A model generated the notes under the pieces. The model had not been told where the DNA came from. It saw only the letters and a program-made list of their open reading frames with translations, and did no database searches. Shown piece by piece: positions 5,566 to 7,589 of a stretch of DNA of 7,589 bases (position 1 is the stretch's first letter; the number at the start of each line of letters is the position of its first letter). This DNA comes from an uncultured Erysipelotrichaceae bacterium. Lineage in GTDB: Bacteria; Bacillota_I; Bacilli_A; RF39; UBA660. The stretch is taken from NCBI GenBank assembly GCA_902795755.1, contig CADBMO010000107.1, forward strand, positions 1 through 7,589, given 5' to 3'. The position numbers and the translations under genes were made by a program.

Positions 5566-6792
5566 ATGACATTATATGAAGATTTAAAATGGAGAGGATT
5601 AGTGCAAGATATATCAGATGATGCACTAATAGATAAGTTAAATAATGAATCAATTACTTTCTATATTGGAACAGATCCAACTGCAGATTCTATGCATATT
5701 GGGCATTATTCATCATTTTTAATATCTAAAAGATTGGCAAAATATGGGCATAAACCAATACTTCTAGTAGGTGGAGCAACCGGGTTGATAGGAGATCCTA
5801 AACCTACCGCTGAAAGACCAATGATTTCAAAAGAAGAGGTAGAAAAAAACTTTAAAGGATTAAAAAAACAAGCTGAAGATATTTTTGGCTTTGAAGTGGT
5901 TAATAACTATGATTGGACTAAAGATATTAACGTAATAGATTTCTTAAGAGATTATGGTAAATACTTTAATGTTTCTTACATGCTTGCAAAAGATAAAGTA
6001 AAATCAAGGATGGAATCTGGAATTACGTATGCTGAGTTTTCTTATATGATACTTCAAGCTCTTGATTTTATGCATCTTTATGAAACTAGGGGCGTTACAC
6101 TTCAAGTTGCAGGCTCAGATCAATGGGGTAATATAACATCTGGTATTGAACTTGTTAGAAGAAAGCTAGGTAAAGAAGTTTATGGAATGGTTATGCCACT
6201 TGTAACTGATTCTAACGGAGTAAAGTTTGGTAAAACAGAAGGTAATGCATTATGGCTTGATAAGAATAAAACTTCATCATATGAATTATATCAATATTTA
6301 ATCAATTTAGAAGATTCTATGATTATTGAATATTTGAAGAAACTAACTTTCTTAACTAAGGAAGAAATAGAAGATATTGAAAAAAGACATAATGAGAATC
6401 CACACTTAAGAGAAGCTCATAAGGCACTTGCTAAAGAAGTAATTACGGATCTTCATGGTAAAGAAGAATATGAAAAAGCAGTTAAGATTAGTGAAGCTTT
6501 GTTTAGCGGAAAAGTCAAAGAATTATCAAAAGATGAAATATTAATGGGATTTAAAGATGTGCCATCATTTGATGTTAAAGCTGGTACTATACTTATTGAT
6601 ATGTTAATAGATAATGGTATTTGTCAAAGCAAAAGAGAAACAAGAGAGTTTTTAAATGCTGGGTCTATATCAATAAATGATGAAAAAGTATCTGATGAAA
6701 ATATGATAATAGATAAGACTATTGCTATAGATAATGAATTATTAGTAATTAAAAGAGGTAAGAAAAAGAACTTTATTGGACTTATAAAATAA
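5566..6792 (+). CDS. tyrS: Tyrosine--tRNA ligase TyrS
   Basis: This class I aminoacyl-tRNA synthetase attaches tyrosine to tRNA-Tyr in the cytoplasm. At 408 residues it is close to the usual length for the bacterial enzyme. The Rossmann catalytic domain shows Y33 and D37 in FYIGTDPTA, the HIGH motif (44-47), GGATGLIGDP (69-78), and the tyrosine-binding set Y160, Q164 and D167 in SYMILQALDF. GSDQWGN (183-189) and the KMSKS-equivalent KFGKT (220-224), as in Geobacillus TyrRS, follow. A helical anticodon-binding region fills about 236-330 and an S4 RNA-binding domain about 335-408. The ATG at 5566 has a near-perfect Shine-Dalgarno, AAAGGAGG (5553-5560). Expression is controlled by the tyrosine T-box directly upstream. 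Nothing essential is missing. The terminator stem begins inside the last codons. Confidence 0.98.
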   Translation: MTLYEDLKWRGLVQDISDDALIDKLNNESITFYIGTDPTADSMHIGHYSSFLISKRLAKYGHKPILLVGGATGLIGDPKPTAERPMISKEEVEKNFKGLKKQAEDIFGFEVVNNYDWTKDINVIDFLRDYGKYFNVSYMLAKDKVKSRMESGITYAEFSYMILQALDFMHLYETRGVTLQVAGSDQWGNITSGIELVRRKLGKEVYGMVMPLVTDSNGVKFGKTEGNALWLDKNKTSSYELYQYLINLEDSMIIEYLKKLTFLTKEEIEDIEKRHNENPHLREAHKALAKEVITDLHGKEEYEKAVKISEALFSGKVKELSKDEILMGFKDVPSFDVKAGTILIDMLIDNGICQSKRETREFLNAGSISINDEKVSDENMIIDKTIAIDNELLVIKRGKKKNFIGLIK

Positions 6793-6802
6793 AGTTCTTT
6801 TT
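6763..6802 (+). terminator. Terminator of tyrS, embedded in its 3' coding end
   Basis: A perfect 15-bp inverted repeat (6763-6777 with 6788-6802) has a 10-nt loop. The 5' arm lies in the final tyrS codons and the stop codon is in the 3' arm. The T-run is part of the 3' arm and continues as TTATTATTTT. The A-run of the 5' arm means it could also act on the opposite strand. Confidence 0.7.
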
Positions 6803-6806
6803 ATTA

Positions 6807-6826
6807 TTTTACATACTTTTTACATA
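6807..6826 (+). repeat. Short direct repeat upstream of the surface-protein promoter
   Basis: TTTTACATA occurs twice, at 6807-6815 and 6818-6826, about one helical turn apart and 16-35 bp upstream of the -35 box. It could be a regulator site or an A/T-rich upstream element, or chance in AT-rich DNA. Confidence 0.3.
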
Positions 6827-6841
6827 TTCTTTTTTGCTTGA

Positions 6842-6871
6842 TTGACTATTTACAAGTATATATAGTATTAT
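6842..6871 (+). promoter_or_regulatory. Probable promoter of the 3'-terminal membrane protein gene
   Basis: TTGACT (6842-6847) and TATTAT (6866-6871) are spaced by 18 bp. Predicted transcription starts near 6878, about 40 nt before the ATG at 6918. An imperfect dyad (6846-6855 with 6876-6886) brackets the core promoter and could be an operator. The RBS is GTGGTGA (6904-6910), 7 nt before the start codon. Confidence 0.55.
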
Positions 6872-6917
6872 TAAGTTGTAAAATAGCATAATAATATAGA
6901 AAAGTGGTGACTAGTAT

Positions 6918-7589
6918 ATGAAAAAGAAAGATGAAAAAAGAAGTGTAGGAAGACCAAAGCTTGCTGATACTAAGACAAAGAAAAAAGCTTTAATAATAAG
7001 CATAATATGTTTAATAGTAGCAATTTCATTACTAATAGTTGGTGCATATAACCTTAACATATTTAGGTTAAGAGGAGATGCTTCTGATATTTTTAAAAAG
7101 GGTGATGAATTTTGTTTAGGTTCTGAGTGTTTTTACACAATAAGTGAAAATGAAGACGGAACAATTACCGCGCTTGCTAAATATAACTTATTAGTTGGTA
7201 ATCAAGTAACCGTTGATGAACAAGCAGAAAATATTGAAAGCAACGAGGAAATTAATCCTTCGAGTGAAGGATATGGACTTCAAAGTTCTACCGCAACAGG
7301 ATATGATTATAGTAATACTAGCTGGATTGGTACAATAGCATATTCCGAAGATAATTATTGGGGTGGTTCTAATGAAATATTAGATGAATATGGAGATGGT
7401 AGTAATATATTTGGAATAGATGCAAGAGAAGCTTCAAGTGAAAACAATCTAACTGCACCACTTAATAATTACAAAGATTACTTAATTGGAATAACTAATG
7501 TATCCGATGAAAATATGATCAAAGTATCATTATTAAACATGGATAGTGCAACTAAGTTAATGTGTAATGATGAAGGTAATTGTGACGAA
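6918..7589 (+). CDS. Membrane-anchored extracytoplasmic protein with N-terminal GRPK motif (3' truncated by window)
   Basis: The frame is open for 224 codons from the ATG at 6918 to the window edge. The N-terminus is short and basic and contains VGRPKLAD (10-17), followed by TKTKKKAL. A single hydrophobic helix spans about 24-44, consistent with a type II signal anchor that leaves the rest outside the cell. The outer part begins with FKKGDEFCLGSECFYTI (59-75) with C66 and C71. Acidic and Asn/Ser/Gly-rich sequence follows, and then a stretch ending in CNDEGNC with C216 and C222. The paired cysteines may form disulfides or bind metal. From memory, gut Bacilli encode many similar proteins with a GRPK-like N-terminus, a TM helix, a GD-x-(V/F)C-x-G-x-ECFY segment, and a C-terminal domain ending in a GVRP-type motif; that end would lie beyond this window. 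Function is unknown and a cell-surface role is inferred. It has its own promoter and is separated from tyrS by a terminator. Confidence 0.85.
   Translation, partial: MKKKDEKRSVGRPKLADTKTKKKALIISIICLIVAISLLIVGAYNLNIFRLRGDASDIFKKGDEFCLGSECFYTISENEDGTITALAKYNLLVGNQVTVDEQAENIESNEEINPSSEGYGLQSSTATGYDYSNTSWIGTIAYSEDNYWGGSNEILDEYGDGSNIFGIDAREASSENNLTAPLNNYKDYLIGITNVSDENMIKVSLLNMDSATKLMCNDEGNCDE

Noticed and set aside
1..7589. Mobile element, CRISPR array, tRNA or rRNA genes, or defence system
   Set aside because: No transposase, terminal inverted repeats, regularly spaced repeats, tRNA-like cloverleaf or recognisable defence domain was seen on either strand.

Overview
The window comes from a very AT-rich, low-GC Gram-positive bacterium (Bacillota), most likely an uncultured gut Bacilli/RF39-type lineage. 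It makes peptidoglycan (murD), controls tyrS with a tyrosine T-box, and keeps the Bacilli miaB-ymcA gene order. TGA is a stop codon: miaB ends in TGA where it overlaps the next gene, so this is not the Mycoplasma code. All genes lie on the + strand and are tightly packed. Promoters sit inside or against the preceding terminator or coding end.

Layout. Positions 2-376 hold the 3' end of murD (cell-wall precursor ligase), closed by a hairpin terminator. Positions 443-1921 encode a 492-residue protein of unknown function (called A here), with its own promoter. Positions 1984-3727 are a two-gene overlapping operon: miaB (tRNA methylthiotransferase) and a YmcA/YlbF-family protein. Positions 3798-5321 encode a second unknown protein of 507 residues (B), again with its own terminator-promoter-G-run RBS entry. 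Positions about 5345-5550 are a T-box leader with specifier UAC and a terminator, controlling tyrS at 5566-6792. A final promoter drives a membrane-anchored surface protein from 6918 that runs off the window.

The most interesting content is A and B. They are diverged full-length paralogues on either side of miaB-ymcA. Each consists of about six degenerate tandem helical units of roughly 60-80 residues, and both are unusually rich in tyrosine (about 10-11 %). I do not recognise the family. The unit pattern loosely resembles sigma-70 region 2, but that is a pattern impression only. The remaining genes are housekeeping: cell wall, tRNA modification, RNA-processing cofactor and tRNA charging. The 3'-terminal gene starts with a GRPK motif just before a transmembrane helix, followed by an extracytoplasmic domain.
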